A stretch of DNA of 64,000 bases from NCBI RefSeq assembly GCF_036248255.1, contig NZ_CP109178.1, positions 1,178,001 through 1,242,000 on the forward strand, read 5' to 3'. Each line of letters begins with the position of its first letter. Positions within the stretch are counted from its first letter, which is position 1. This DNA comes from Streptomyces sp. NBC_01717. GTDB lineage: Bacteria > Actinomycetota > Actinomycetes > Streptomycetales > Streptomycetaceae. Position numbers and translations under genes: made by a program. Below the pieces are notes generated by a model that worked only from the letters and a program-made list of their open reading frames with translations, made no database searches and was not told the DNA's origin. This document shows, in pieces, positions 39,235-48,044 of this stretch.

Positions 39235-40143
39235 ATGCCCGCCGACGGTCTGTACGAGATCCTGGATGATCGCTTCCGTACCGAACGCTGTGCGAACGGC
39301 GACAGCAGGCTGGAGGTCCTGCACGACGGCTGCCGCTGGGCCGAGGGTCCGCTGTACCTCCCTGCCTGGCGCCAGCTGATCTGGAGCGACATCCCGAACG
39401 ACCGCATCCTGCGCTGGGACGAGGCCACCGGCACGGTCGGCGTCTTCCGCACCCCGGCCGGCCACAGCAACGGCAACACCCTCGACCGGCAGGGCCGCCT
39501 GGTCACCTGCGAGCAGGGCAACCGCCGCGTCACCCGCACCGAGCCCGACGGGACCGTGACCGTCCTCGCCGACCGGTACGCCGGCAAGCGGCTCAACAGC
39601 CCGAACGACTCCGTCGTACGCTCCGACGGCACGATCTGGTTCTCCGACCCGGACTTCGGCATCACCAGCGACTACGAGGGTCATCGCGCCGACTCCGAGA
39701 TCGGCGCGTGCAACGTGTACCGGATCGACCCCGCGACGGGGGACGTACACCTCGCTGCCGACGGGTTCGAGGGCCCCAACGGCGTGATCCTGTCCCCCGA
39801 CGAGAAGCGACTGTACGTCTCCGACTCGCGGACCGCCCGGATCCACATGTTCGACATCCGCGAGGACGGCACCCTCTCCGACGGGAAGGTCTTCGCCGAG
39901 GGCCGGGGCAACGTCCACTTCGACAACATCCGCTTCGACGACGAGGGCCGCCTGTGGGCCGCCGCCCTGGACGACAGCGTCCACTGCTACCACCCCGACG
40001 GCACCCTCATCGGCCGGCTGCGCGTGCCCGAGCCCGTCTCCAACATCACCTTCGGCGGCCCGAAGAACAACCGCCTGTTCATCACGGCCACCACCTCCCT
40101 GTACTCGCTGGTGATGTCGGTGACCGGGGCGCCGCGCCTCTAG
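39235..40143 (+). CDS. SMP-30/gluconolactonase-family protein
   Basis: Six-bladed beta-propeller lactonase of 302 residues; GAGAGGA precedes ATG 39235. Metal-ligand motifs are present: CRWAEGPLYL (Glu), LNSPNDSVVRSDG (Asn), and FEGPNGVILSPDEKRLYVSD (Asn and Asp). SMP-30 enzymes hydrolyse aldonolactones such as gluconolactone. Its TAG stop is part of the CTAG target duplicated by the downstream IS, so the insertion preserved the reading frame end exactly. The divergent Lrp gene is the likely regulator. Confidence 0.9.
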   Translation: MPADGLYEILDDRFRTERCANGDSRLEVLHDGCRWAEGPLYLPAWRQLIWSDIPNDRILRWDEATGTVGVFRTPAGHSNGNTLDRQGRLVTCEQGNRRVTRTEPDGTVTVLADRYAGKRLNSPNDSVVRSDGTIWFSDPDFGITSDYEGHRADSEIGACNVYRIDPATGDVHLAADGFEGPNGVILSPDEKRLYVSDSRTARIHMFDIREDGTLSDGKVFAEGRGNVHFDNIRFDDEGRLWAAALDDSVHCYHPDGTLIGRLRVPEPVSNITFGGPKNNRLFITATTSLYSLVMSVTGAPRL

Positions 40144-41586
40144 TAGGGCTTGGTCAGCTTCACTCGTGGGTGGCGTGTCTGCTTGTTGGTGAGTGTCGTT
40201 GAGGTGGTGTGACACCTGAAGAGATGGCCGGGGTCCGGGAGGACCTGGAGGCATTCACGACGGAGATGTTCGACGGGTTCTTCCGTGCGGATCAGCGGCG
40301 GTGGGGGCAGGTGTATGTGCGTGGGCTGCTGCTGGAGGGTCGGCGCAAGTCGGTGGAGCCGATGGCGGCGCGTCTGGGCGAGGACGGCAACCGGCAGGCA
40401 CTGGCCCACTTCGTGACTACCAGCCCGTGGGATCCAGCGCATGTGCGGGCCCGGCTGGCCTGGAAGATGCAGGATGTGATCGGTGCGGAGGCGCTGATCG
40501 TCGATGACACCGGCTTTTTGAAGGACGGGGACGCCTCGGCGTGTGTGTCCCGGCAGTACACCGGCACCGCGGGCAAGGTCACCAATTGTCAGGTCGGGGT
40601 GTCGTTGCACCTGGCCCGCGATCATGCCTCGGCCGCGGTGAACTGGCGGCTGTTCCTGCCCGCTTCCTGGGATCCGGGCTCGCCGGAGGCGGATGCGGAC
40701 AAGGTCGCCCGCCGGGGCCGCTGCGGCATTCCCTCCCAGGCGGGGCATGTGGAGAAGTGGCAGCTGGCCCTGGACATGATCGATGAGACCCGCTCGTGGG
40801 GCATCGACCTCCCCTTGGTCGTCGCGGACGCCGGATACGGTGATGCCGCCGCCTTCCGTCTGGGCTTGGAGGAACGCAACCTGCCTTATGCGGTGGGCAT
40901 TTCTTCCCGCCACACCGCCCATCGGGCCGGCGCCCGGCCTGTCCAGCCTGCCTATGCGGGCACCGGCCGGCCACCGAAGATGCAGTATCCCGAGCCTGCA
41001 CAGACCATGAAAAATTTGGTCATCGCGGCCCGGCCGGGCTGCTGCGAGACCGGTGTCCTGGCGGGAAGGATCCCGGCCAGGCCAGGGCCAAAGCGGCTTC
41101 AAGCGCATGCACTCACGCTTCGTCGCTCTGCGCGTCCGACCGGCCGGACGCGGTGCCCGCACAGCCGGCGACGGTCCAGAACTACCAGAGCGCTGGCTGC
41201 TGGCCGAATGGCCCGCCACCGAGCCCGAGCCGGTGCAGTTCTGGCTCTCGAACCTGCCTTCCGGGATGCCGCTGGCCACACTGGTGCGGCTGGCCAAACT
41301 ACGCTGGCGCATCGAGCACGACTACCGCGAGATGAAACAGGCCCTGGGACTTGCCCACTTCGAAGGCCGCACCTGGAACGGCTGGCATCACCACGTCACC
41401 CTCGTCTCCGCAGCTCATGCCTTCTGCACCCTGCAACGACTGGCACACCACCCAAAAGACTCAGCGCAGGTCTGAGCCTCTACCAGGTCCTCCGCGAACT
41501 CCAGACACTCCTCGCCCTCTGGGTCGGCGCCTGCCCCACCTGCCACCGCAACATACCCACCCCCATACGAACCTGACCAAGCCCTA
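40144..41586 (+). mobile_element. IS701-family insertion sequence with CTAG target duplication
   Basis: A complete element of 1443 bp. Its ends are inverted repeats (TAGGGCTTGGTCAG at 40144 and CTGACCAAGCCCTA ending 41586), and it is flanked on both sides by CTAG (40140-40143 and 41587-41590), the YTAR-type 4-bp duplication typical of IS701. The identical flanks and well matched ends suggest a recent insertion, although the transposase gene is broken by frameshifts. The left CTAG contains the stop codon of the SMP-30 gene. Confidence 0.92.
40209..41576 (+). pseudogene. Frameshifted IS701-family transposase
   Basis: DDE transposase read in frame A from 40209 to about 41027 (ALIVDDTGFLKDG with the first catalytic Asp, VVADAGYGDAAAF with the second), then in frame B to about 41455 (SWREGSRPGQGQSGFKRM, RWRIEHDYREMKQALGLAHF with the Glu), then again in frame A (LYQVLRELQTLLALWVGACP) to 41576. 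The first shift is explained by one extra C in GCGGCCCGGCC near 41027; removing it restores AAGRAAARPVSWREG. The second lies near 41455. As written, the protein is not made in full unless ribosomal frameshifting occurs. Confidence 0.85.
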
Positions 41587-41800
41587 CTAGGGCCTCTCCT
41601 TTGGATCACGCCGGGCTCGCGGGGCCTGGCACGCACATCTGCCGCGTCGTCGCCGGCTTCGACCCGACCGGACCGGCGCCGGGACGGGGACCTTGGACCG
41701 GGACCTCAACCGGGGCTCAGACCAGGGGTGGTGGCGGCGCGAGGCGAGTGGGAGCGGAGCGGGTGCGCGTACTCGGGCGGGCTCCTCACACGCTCGCCGC

Positions 41801-42460
41801 TCACCCGTCCTGCCCACCGACCACGCCCGCGTCATGAGCGATCAGCCCGGCTTGAGTCCGGTTCATGCAGCCCAACTTGTCCAGCATCCGTGACACATAC
41901 CCCTTGATCGTGGCCTCCGACAGGTACAGCCGCGCGGCGATCTGTGCGTTGGACATGCCCTCGCCGAGGCAGGCCAGTACCTCGACCTCCCGCTCGGTCA
42001 GCGACCCCACGAGCTCCCGTGCGCGATCGCGGGCCGAGAGGCTCTCGGTAGACGCCGCGATCAGCCGACGAGCGGCCGTCGGCGACAGCACCGTATGCCC
42101 TTCCGCGGCCACCCGGACGAGCCCGATCAGCTCCTCCGGCGGGGTGGACTTGACCAAGAACCCCGTCGCCCCCGCCCGCAGGGCGCGCAGGACGTACTGG
42201 TCTGCGTCGAACGTCGTCGGCACCACGATGGCCGGCGGGTCGGCGAGCTCGGTGATGCGCTCGATCGCGGTGAGGCCGTCCATGCCGGGCATACGCAGAT
42301 CCATGAGCACGACATCCGGCCGGTTGCGCACGACCGCCTCGACACCGGCCGCCCCGTCGTGCGCCTCGTCGACGACGTCCAGGTCGTCGGCCGAGCCGAG
42401 AATCGTGCGCAGGAACCGGCACACCATCGGCTCGTCGTCCACGACGACCACTCGGACCAT
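41801..42460 (-). CDS. NarL/FixJ-family response regulator, orphan
   Basis: Two-component response regulator of 219 residues. The receiver has Asp9-Asp10, phospho-acceptor Asp54 (VLMDLRMPGMDG), and Lys104 (FLVKST); the effector is a LuxR-type HTH (LTEREVEVLACLGEGMSNAQ, then IAARLYLSEATIKGYVSRML). All key residues are present, so it should be functional as a DNA-binding regulator. Its cognate kinase, just upstream on the same strand, survives only as a frameshifted C-terminal fragment. Confidence 0.92.
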   Translation of the reverse strand: MVRVVVVDDEPMVCRFLRTILGSADDLDVVDEAHDGAAGVEAVVRNRPDVVLMDLRMPGMDGLTAIERITELADPPAIVVPTTFDADQYVLRALRAGATGFLVKSTPPEELIGLVRVAAEGHTVLSPTAARRLIAASTESLSARDRARELVGSLTEREVEVLACLGEGMSNAQIAARLYLSEATIKGYVSRMLDKLGCMNRTQAGLIAHDAGVVGGQDG

Positions 42461-42466
42461 GGGGAG

Positions 42467-42744
42467 TCACACCGCCAATTCCGCAGTCGGTACGTACGCG
42501 GGCAGCGTGGCCTCGACGCAGAACCCGCCGTCCGGAGTGCACCCGGCACGCAACGTACCGTGCACGAGTTCGATGCGCTGCCGGAGGTTGGCTATGCCCA
42601 GGCCGGAGCCGGTGCCGACCAGGGCGCTGCTCGGCCGGCCGGCGGTGTGTTGCGGATCGTGAGCCGCACCTGCGCCTCGTCGTACGCGACCCGAACCGTC
42701 ACCCGCGCACCGGGCGCGTGCTTGCGCACATTGGTCAGCGCCTG
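42467..42744 (-). pseudogene. C-terminal ATPase fragment of a histidine kinase
   Basis: From about 42744 the minus strand reads QALTNVRKHAPGARVTVRVA (the N box region) and VRLTIRNTPPAGR, then, after a one-base shift near 42633, VGTGSGLGIANLRQRIELVH (G2 box with GxGxG) and a normal C-terminus ending 6 bp before the response regulator start. The sensor, dimerisation and phosphorylation parts are missing, and sequence beyond 42745 is unrelated. It is the remnant of the kinase partner of the adjacent response regulator. Confidence 0.75.
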
Positions 42745-42984
42745 CTCGAGGCGTTCGGCGCGCAGACCGGGTTCGCCTGGAAGAGCCTCGGCGTGCTGCT
42801 CGTCCGGGGGCGGCCGGGGCGGTCGTCGCCGTCCGACGGTTCCGCTGGGAGCCGCGGCCGGAGTGAGAGTTCTGCCAGGTGTGGAGCGGCCGGTCCGGCC
42901 CTGTCGCGGGTGGCACCAGTTCAACACCTGACCGTTCCGACCGACGTTCTTCGACGCGGGCCGGGCGTGGGGCAGGATGGAGCC

Positions 42985-43302
42985 ATGAGCGTCGTCAAGA
43001 TCAACGTACTCACTGTCCCCGCCGAACAGCGCGAGACCCTGGAGAAGCGCTTTGCCTCGCGCGCCCACGCGGTCGAGAACTCGGACGGCTTCGAATGGTT
43101 CGAACTCCTCCGCCCTGTCGAAGGCACTGACAACTACCTGGTGTACACGCGGTGGCGCGACGAAGGGTCGTTCAAGGCGTGGATGGAGGGCCCGATGAAG
43201 GAGGCGCATCAGGGGGGCGGCGAACGACCGAAGCCTGCCGCAAGTGGGTCGACGCTGTGGTCCTTCGAGGTCGTGCAACAGGCCGCGCCAGAAGGAAAGT
43301 AG
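42985..43302 (+). CDS. Antibiotic biosynthesis monooxygenase (ABM) domain protein
   Basis: Small alpha/beta-barrel protein of 105 residues with a ferredoxin-like ABM domain: VVKINVLTVPAEQRETLEKR, GFEWFELLRP, NYLVYTRWRDEGSFKAWMEG and a C-terminal strand LWSFEVV. It resembles HmoA/IsdG-type haem-degrading or cofactor-free oxygenases; the segment MKEAHQGG contains the His region often used by haem-binding members. AGGATGGAG precedes the ATG. No cluster partner is evident. Confidence 0.85.
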   Translation: MSVVKINVLTVPAEQRETLEKRFASRAHAVENSDGFEWFELLRPVEGTDNYLVYTRWRDEGSFKAWMEGPMKEAHQGGGERPKPAASGSTLWSFEVVQQAAPEGK

Positions 43303-43453
43303 CTGCAAGCAGGATCGCAGGCCAGGGTGTGTGCCCCGATCATCCGGGGCGAGCGGTGACGCCCTGCGCCTCGCCTGCGTCGATCGGGCGGCGTCTGGTA
43401 CGTCGATACGTTCGGGAGTCGGTGCGGCCTTCATCGTCGGCCGGGTGTGGCCA

Positions 43454-43846
43454 TCACTTGCCACTCCGCCAAGTCGTTCGCCCTCGCCGGCGAACGCGCT
43501 CACGGAGCGGACAACTCCTTGAGGTGTGCTGGGTGATCCAGCGGGCGCACTCCGTTCCTCCCCCCAGGACCGACAGCAGGATGAGGGCGGCGGCCAGCAG
43601 TGCCTGAGATCCGCACGCCACTGGTAGGTCAGCCCGGTAGAAGCCGTAGCCGACCGCCACAAGGCCGGTCGGCCCGACGGTCAGCACCAGGATGAGCCGG
43701 GCCGTCGCGCCAGGAGGACGTGCTCCCCCTGCAGCCCATTGCTTGAGGCCTTCGGCGAACCAGAACGCGGCGAGGGCAGCCACCTCCAGCGCTGTGAGCA
43801 AGGCTGCCGAGCCAAGGTCCACGGTCCACATGAGCATGTGCACCAT
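43454..43846 (-). CDS. Small multi-pass membrane protein, hypothetical
   Basis: Frame of 130 residues with three or four hydrophobic helices (ALLTALEVAALAAFWFAEGL; LILVLTVGPTGLVAVGYGFY; ALLAAALILLSVLGGG) and a short basic C-tail. The pattern of a Glu in the first helix and a conserved-looking layout resembles small Streptomyces membrane proteins (possibly DUF6234-like). No clear ribosome site; tentative. Confidence 0.5.
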   Translation of the reverse strand: MVHMLMWTVDLGSAALLTALEVAALAAFWFAEGLKQWAAGGARPPGATARLILVLTVGPTGLVAVGYGFYRADLPVACGSQALLAAALILLSVLGGGTECARWITQHTSRSCPLRERVRRRGRTTWRSGK

Positions 43847-44014
43847 GCTCCGCGAGCGGACCGCTTCGGGCCTGAGTACGGCTACTCAACCGGCCCGGAT
43901 GCCGCACGCACTCCTCACGTGCGGCCTGTTCCGCATACGGCAGCGTCAACTCGGCCTTCGGCCGCCCCCGTCCGTGCCATGGGACGGGCTTATGCGTCCG
44001 AACAGAGCACCGAC

Positions 44015-44686
44015 TCAGGACACCAGGAGCCGGGCGAGTTCGGTCGGCTTGCTGACCATCGGCCAGTGACCTGAGTCGATGTCCACGAAGTCAAGGTGCT
44101 TGGCCTTGGCGAGCTCGGGTACGTGACCTGCGCCGATCCACTCCTGAGCCTGGGCGGGGGTGAATTCGGGGCACACGAGTACGACCGGGACGTCGAACCG
44201 TCGCTCGTCCACCAGACGCACCAGCCCCTTGGTCACCCCTGTGGGGACGGGAATCGCAGCAGCCGCGATGCTGCGCCTGGCATCTTCATCGAGGTCGGCC
44301 GAGTCCGGCCCCTCGAACGGGCCCCAGCCGGGGAAGGGCATGACACCGTCCTTCGCCTCGAAGAGGTCGGCGTAGGGCTCCCCGTCGGCGGCCGGGAAAC
44401 CGCCGATGAGGACGACTTCGGCCACCTTCTCCGGTCGCGCGTCGGCGGCCAGCCAAGCCAGGGTGCAGGCTGCGGAATGCCCCACCACCATGGGCTTTTC
44501 GGACGCCGCGTCCAGGGCCGCGAGCACTGCCGCCACCTGGTCGTCGAGCGTGGCCGACGCAGATCCGTCGCCCTGACCGGGGAGGGTGAGCGGCACGGGG
44601 CGGTGGCCGAGTGCCTCCAGCGTGGGCACGACATCGTCCCATGCGGATCCGTCGAGCCAGAGGCCGGCGATGAGCAGGATGTCCAT
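44015..44686 (-). CDS. Alpha/beta hydrolase
   Basis: Hydrolase of 223 residues without signal peptide. The nucleophile elbow is GHSAA with Ser71, an oxyanion LLIAGLWLDGSAW loop is at the N-terminus, and the catalytic His lies in DIDSGHWPM near the C-terminus. It resembles esterase/salicylate-esterase-like or haloalkane-type serine hydrolases; substrate unknown. It starts 2 bp after the stop of the pentapeptide-DinB gene, whose last codons (GGAGAAAGAG) supply its ribosome site, so both are one operon. Confidence 0.88.
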   Translation of the reverse strand: MDILLIAGLWLDGSAWDDVVPTLEALGHRPVPLTLPGQGDGSASATLDDQVAAVLAALDAASEKPMVVGHSAACTLAWLAADARPEKVAEVVLIGGFPAADGEPYADLFEAKDGVMPFPGWGPFEGPDSADLDEDARRSIAAAAIPVPTGVTKGLVRLVDERRFDVPVVLVCPEFTPAQAQEWIGAGHVPELAKAKHLDFVDIDSGHWPMVSKPTELARLLVS

Positions 44687-44688
44687 GG

Positions 44689-45489
44689 TCAGTTCTCTTT
44701 CTCCAGGGAGGTCAGATCACGTTCGGCATAAAGCCGGTGTTCCCATTCCTCGTTGAGGACGATGCTGAGACATACCTTGAAGGGGAAGTTTTCCATCCGG
44801 GGCCAGCCGGGCTCGGTGCGCGTCACCGCAGAGGCGAGTTGCTCGTCGGTGAGTGACTCCATGACGTGGCGGACCATGGCCTGGCGTTCGCGTCGGACCG
44901 TGAGCACCTCGTCGAGCGAGGGTCGGACCTCGCGGTCCCACGGGATACCGTCCCAGCCGGGCGCCTCGTCCCACGGCAGGTCCAACTGGTGCCACGGCGA
45001 GGGGTTGCCGAGAATCATCCGGCCCACCCAGGCGGCGCCGGCGAAGTTGAGGTGCCGAAGGGTCTGGATGAAGGACCACTCGTCGTCGATGCTGCGATGG
45101 AGCGCCGCTTCGGGGAACGTCCTCGCACGCGCGACGGTGTCCTCCCAGAGCCGCTCCAGGATTGCCCACGCCTCACGGAACCCGTCGGTGTCGTCGGGGC
45201 GCATCTTCGCCCGCTCGGGCATGCGGCGGTTCAGTTCGGCGTCGACGAGCGGTGCGATGTCGACGCCGTTCACCACGACGTTCTTCAGCTCGCCGCTGAT
45301 CTCGACGTCGACCAACTCGACGCCACGCATGCGGCTCTCATGGAACAGGGCGCCGCGGACCTGCGCCCCGGTGAAGTCGACTGCCTGCATGCGGACGTCA
45401 TTCAGGGACACCTGGGTGAAGGTGGCACCCCGGAGGTTGACGCGCTCCAAGCGCGCTCCGGTGAGGTCCTGCTCGCGGAACTCGGTCAT
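44689..45489 (-). CDS. Pentapeptide-repeat and DinB_2 fusion protein
   Basis: Protein of 266 residues. The N-terminal 80 residues form a short pentapeptide-repeat helix (LTGARLERVNLRGATFTQVS, then VDFTGAQVRGALFHESRMRG), followed by a DinB_2 four-helix domain (SIDDEWSFIQTLRHLNFAGA with the metal His region, and LSIVLNEEWEHRLYAERDL). Such fusions are common in actinobacteria and their activity is unknown. ATG 45489 is assumed; 45498 is also possible. It heads a two-gene operon with the hydrolase and diverges from a WYL regulator only about 70 bp away. Confidence 0.85.
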   Translation of the reverse strand: MTEFREQDLTGARLERVNLRGATFTQVSLNDVRMQAVDFTGAQVRGALFHESRMRGVELVDVEISGELKNVVVNGVDIAPLVDAELNRRMPERAKMRPDDTDGFREAWAILERLWEDTVARARTFPEAALHRSIDDEWSFIQTLRHLNFAGAAWVGRMILGNPSPWHQLDLPWDEAPGWDGIPWDREVRPSLDEVLTVRRERQAMVRHVMESLTDEQLASAVTRTEPGWPRMENFPFKVCLSIVLNEEWEHRLYAERDLTSLEKEN

Positions 45490-45559
45490 GAACGTCACCC
45501 TAGGACCAATTCCGGACGATCTACTTCCTGCTTATCTCGTGCCCATCTAATCTGCTGGG

Positions 45560-46522
45560 GTGCCGACCGACTCCAGCCCCACCGCACGAGCTCTGCGCTC
45601 CATCGAGATCCTCCGGACCCGCCCCGGCGTGACGGCCGACGAACTCGCCGCGGCTTTGGGAGTCACGGAGCGGGCGGCGCGTCGGTACGTCGAGATCCTC
45701 CGAGAGGCGGGCATCCCCGTTGAGTCGGCCCGGGGCCGACATGGCGGGTACCGGCTGGGGCGCGGGACGAGGCTGCCTCCGGTCGTCTTCACGGAGCACG
45801 AGGCACTCGGCCTGGTCATGGCGGTCCTCGACGGCCGGCCGGCCGCCGCCGATGTCGACGACCTCGTCGGTTCCGCCCTGGGCAAGGTCATCCGGGCACT
45901 GCCCGAGAGCGTCGGCCGACAAGCAGCGGTGCTGCGAGAGCACGCGTCAGCTGCGCCCGACCGGTACTCGGCCCGTACGGATCCCTCCATCACCAGCGCA
46001 CTCGTGTCAGCCGTCGCGGCCCGACGTCGAGCGCTGATCACGTATCGGAGCGAGTCCGGCAACGAGTGGGAGGCCGAGGTGGATCCCTGGGCGGTCGTCG
46101 TCCGCCACGGGCGCTGGTACCTCCTGTGTCACTCCCATCGCGCTGACGCGATCCGCACCTATCGGGTCGACCGGGTCCGCGCGGTTCAGCAGACCGCCCA
46201 CGGGTTCGATCCGCCCGATGGCCTCGACCCGGTGGCAGCGGTGGAAGAGAACCTGGGCACCGGGTGGGAGTTCCCCACCCACGTAGTGTTCGACGCTCCA
46301 CTGGCTGAGGTGGCGCCATGGATCCGGCCTTCGATGGGGCGACTTGAACCATCGGGAGAGGGGTGCGTGCTCGTCGGCAGCACGAGCAACCCGGCGATGT
46401 ACGCGCAGGAGTGGTTGGCGAGCGTGCCGTTCCCCTTCCGCGTCGACGGCGGGCAGGAACTCCGTGCCGCGGTCGCGACGCTCGCGGCACGATTCGCTGC
46501 CGCCCTGGCGGACCAACCCTGA
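45560..46522 (+). CDS. HTH/WYL-domain transcriptional regulator
   Basis: Regulator of 320 residues from GTG 45560. N-terminal HTH_11-type winged helix (GVTADELAAALGVTERAARR, then RHGGYRLGRG wing), a WYL domain in the middle (AVVVRHGRWYLLCHSHRADA, IRTYRVDRVRAV), where the W-Y-L and R-x-R positions bind nucleic acid or other ligands, and a WCX C-terminal extension. It probably regulates itself and the divergent pentapeptide-DinB/hydrolase operon. WYL regulators also occur in phage-defence loci, but nothing of that sort is next to it. Confidence 0.9.
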   Translation: MPTDSSPTARALRSIEILRTRPGVTADELAAALGVTERAARRYVEILREAGIPVESARGRHGGYRLGRGTRLPPVVFTEHEALGLVMAVLDGRPAAADVDDLVGSALGKVIRALPESVGRQAAVLREHASAAPDRYSARTDPSITSALVSAVAARRRALITYRSESGNEWEAEVDPWAVVVRHGRWYLLCHSHRADAIRTYRVDRVRAVQQTAHGFDPPDGLDPVAAVEENLGTGWEFPTHVVFDAPLAEVAPWIRPSMGRLEPSGEGCVLVGSTSNPAMYAQEWLASVPFPFRVDGGQELRAAVATLAARFAAALADQP

Positions 46523-46620
46523 CGGCGATTTCGAAGGACTTGGTCGACGCATTGCGCCAAGTCGGTGCGCAACGGCCAGGGGCGGAAAAGCACATCGCGG
46601 CGCGGGCACAGCATCGGCGG

Positions 46621-47715
46621 TCACAGCCAGCCGTTGCGCTTGAAGCCCCGGTGGATGACGAGGCAAGCGGTCGCGATGACGACCAGAGCGACCGGGTAGC
46701 CGAAGCGCCAGTGCAGTCCGGGCATGTGCTCGAAGTTCATGCCGTAGACGCCACACACCATCGTCGGCACGGCGATGATCGCGGCCCAGGCGGTGATCTT
46801 CCGCATGTCCTCGTTCTGCGCGACGGTGACCTGGGCGAGGTGGGCCTGGAGGATGGAGTCGAGCAGCGCGTCGAAGTCGGTGATCTGCTCGATGACGCGG
46901 GCCAAGTGGTCGGCGACGTCACGGAAGTACGCCTGTATCTCATGGTCGATGGAGCGCATCGACTCAGTGGTCAGCACGTGGAGGGGGCGGCCGAGCGGGA
47001 CCACAGCACGCTTGAGTTCCAGAAGCTCGCGCTTGAGCTGGTAGATGCGCCCGACGTCGGCGCTCCGCGAGCCGTGCGGTGAGAAGACGTCCGTCTCGAC
47101 CTGGTCGATGTCGTCCTGGACGGCATAGGTGACGGTCAGATAGTCGTCGACGACTTGGTCGGCGATGGCGTGGAGCACAACAGCCGGTCCCTTGGCCAGT
47201 TGCCGTGGGTCCTCCTCGAGGCCTTCGCGCAGGGAGCCCAGGGAGCCGTGGCGTCCGTGCCGTACGGTCACCACGAAGTCGGGTCCGGCGAAGACCATGA
47301 TCTCTCCGGTGTCCACCACCTCGCTGGTGGCGGTCAGTTCCGCGTGCTCGACGTAGGCGACCGACTTGAAGACGGCGAACAGGACGTCGCCGTACTGCTG
47401 GACCTTGGGCCGCTGGTGGGCGTGGACGGCGTCCTCGACGGCGAGCGGGTGCAGACCGAACAGCTCGGCAACCCGCACGAACTCCGCCTCGGTGGGCTCG
47501 TGCAGGCCGAGCCATACGAAGCCGTCGCCGCGTTTGCGTACCCGGGCGACGGATTCCTCGACGCTGGGGGCGGCCTTCTGGCGGACGCCGTCGCGGTAGA
47601 TGACGCAGTTGACCACGGTGGAGCCCAGCGGCGAACGGGCCGGGTGGCTGAGGTCCACAGGGCGCCCCCGCCGCGCCAGACGTGCGACTTTGCGCAGGCT
47701 GCCGACCATCGACAT
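46621..47715 (-). CDS. corA: CorA-family magnesium/cobalt transporter
   Basis: CorA-like channel of 364 residues. The start at 47715 is fixed by GAAGGAG before MSMVGSLRKV; longer frames have no ribosome site. The large N-terminal cytosolic funnel includes VWLGLHEPTEAEF and LHPLAVEDAVHAHQRPKV, the long willow helix ends in AQNEDMRKITAWAAIIAVPT, and the pore signature GMN is at about residues 325-327 (VYGMNFEHMP), followed by the second TM and a basic tail HRGFKRNGWL. It should form a pentamer for Mg2+ (or Co2+/Ni2+) uptake. Single gene. Confidence 0.94.
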   Translation of the reverse strand: MSMVGSLRKVARLARRGRPVDLSHPARSPLGSTVVNCVIYRDGVRQKAAPSVEESVARVRKRGDGFVWLGLHEPTEAEFVRVAELFGLHPLAVEDAVHAHQRPKVQQYGDVLFAVFKSVAYVEHAELTATSEVVDTGEIMVFAGPDFVVTVRHGRHGSLGSLREGLEEDPRQLAKGPAVVLHAIADQVVDDYLTVTYAVQDDIDQVETDVFSPHGSRSADVGRIYQLKRELLELKRAVVPLGRPLHVLTTESMRSIDHEIQAYFRDVADHLARVIEQITDFDALLDSILQAHLAQVTVAQNEDMRKITAWAAIIAVPTMVCGVYGMNFEHMPGLHWRFGYPVALVVIATACLVIHRGFKRNGWL

Positions 47716-48044
47716 GAAGTACTCCTTCGCCAGGTGCGGGCCAGTGTGCCAGGAGAAGGTAAAGGGGACGTCAGAGCCTGCGGCGACCCGCTCGTACACA
47801 CCAAGCCGAACGACGCCTGACCCGGGGTTCCGTTCCAAGGCGCCCTGTGGGTTCTGCCCGAAAGCTCGGAGACCACGCTGACCAGGAACGCCGTGGTCCG
47901 TCAGCGTCGCGTTACGGGGAGGGGGCCTGGCGTCAAGCATCCGTCAGTGCGGCGGCTCATCGCCGGTGGGCGGGCATAGCTTCGATGAAGCGCCCGGCCG
48001 GACCGACCGGGCGCCGCCAGTCGCCTTCTGCGAGGAGCAGGACC

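Noticed and set aside
41591..41800. GGCCTCTCCTTTGGATCACG next to the IS701 element as a further IS end
   Set aside because: No matching inverted repeat or transposase was found in the window.
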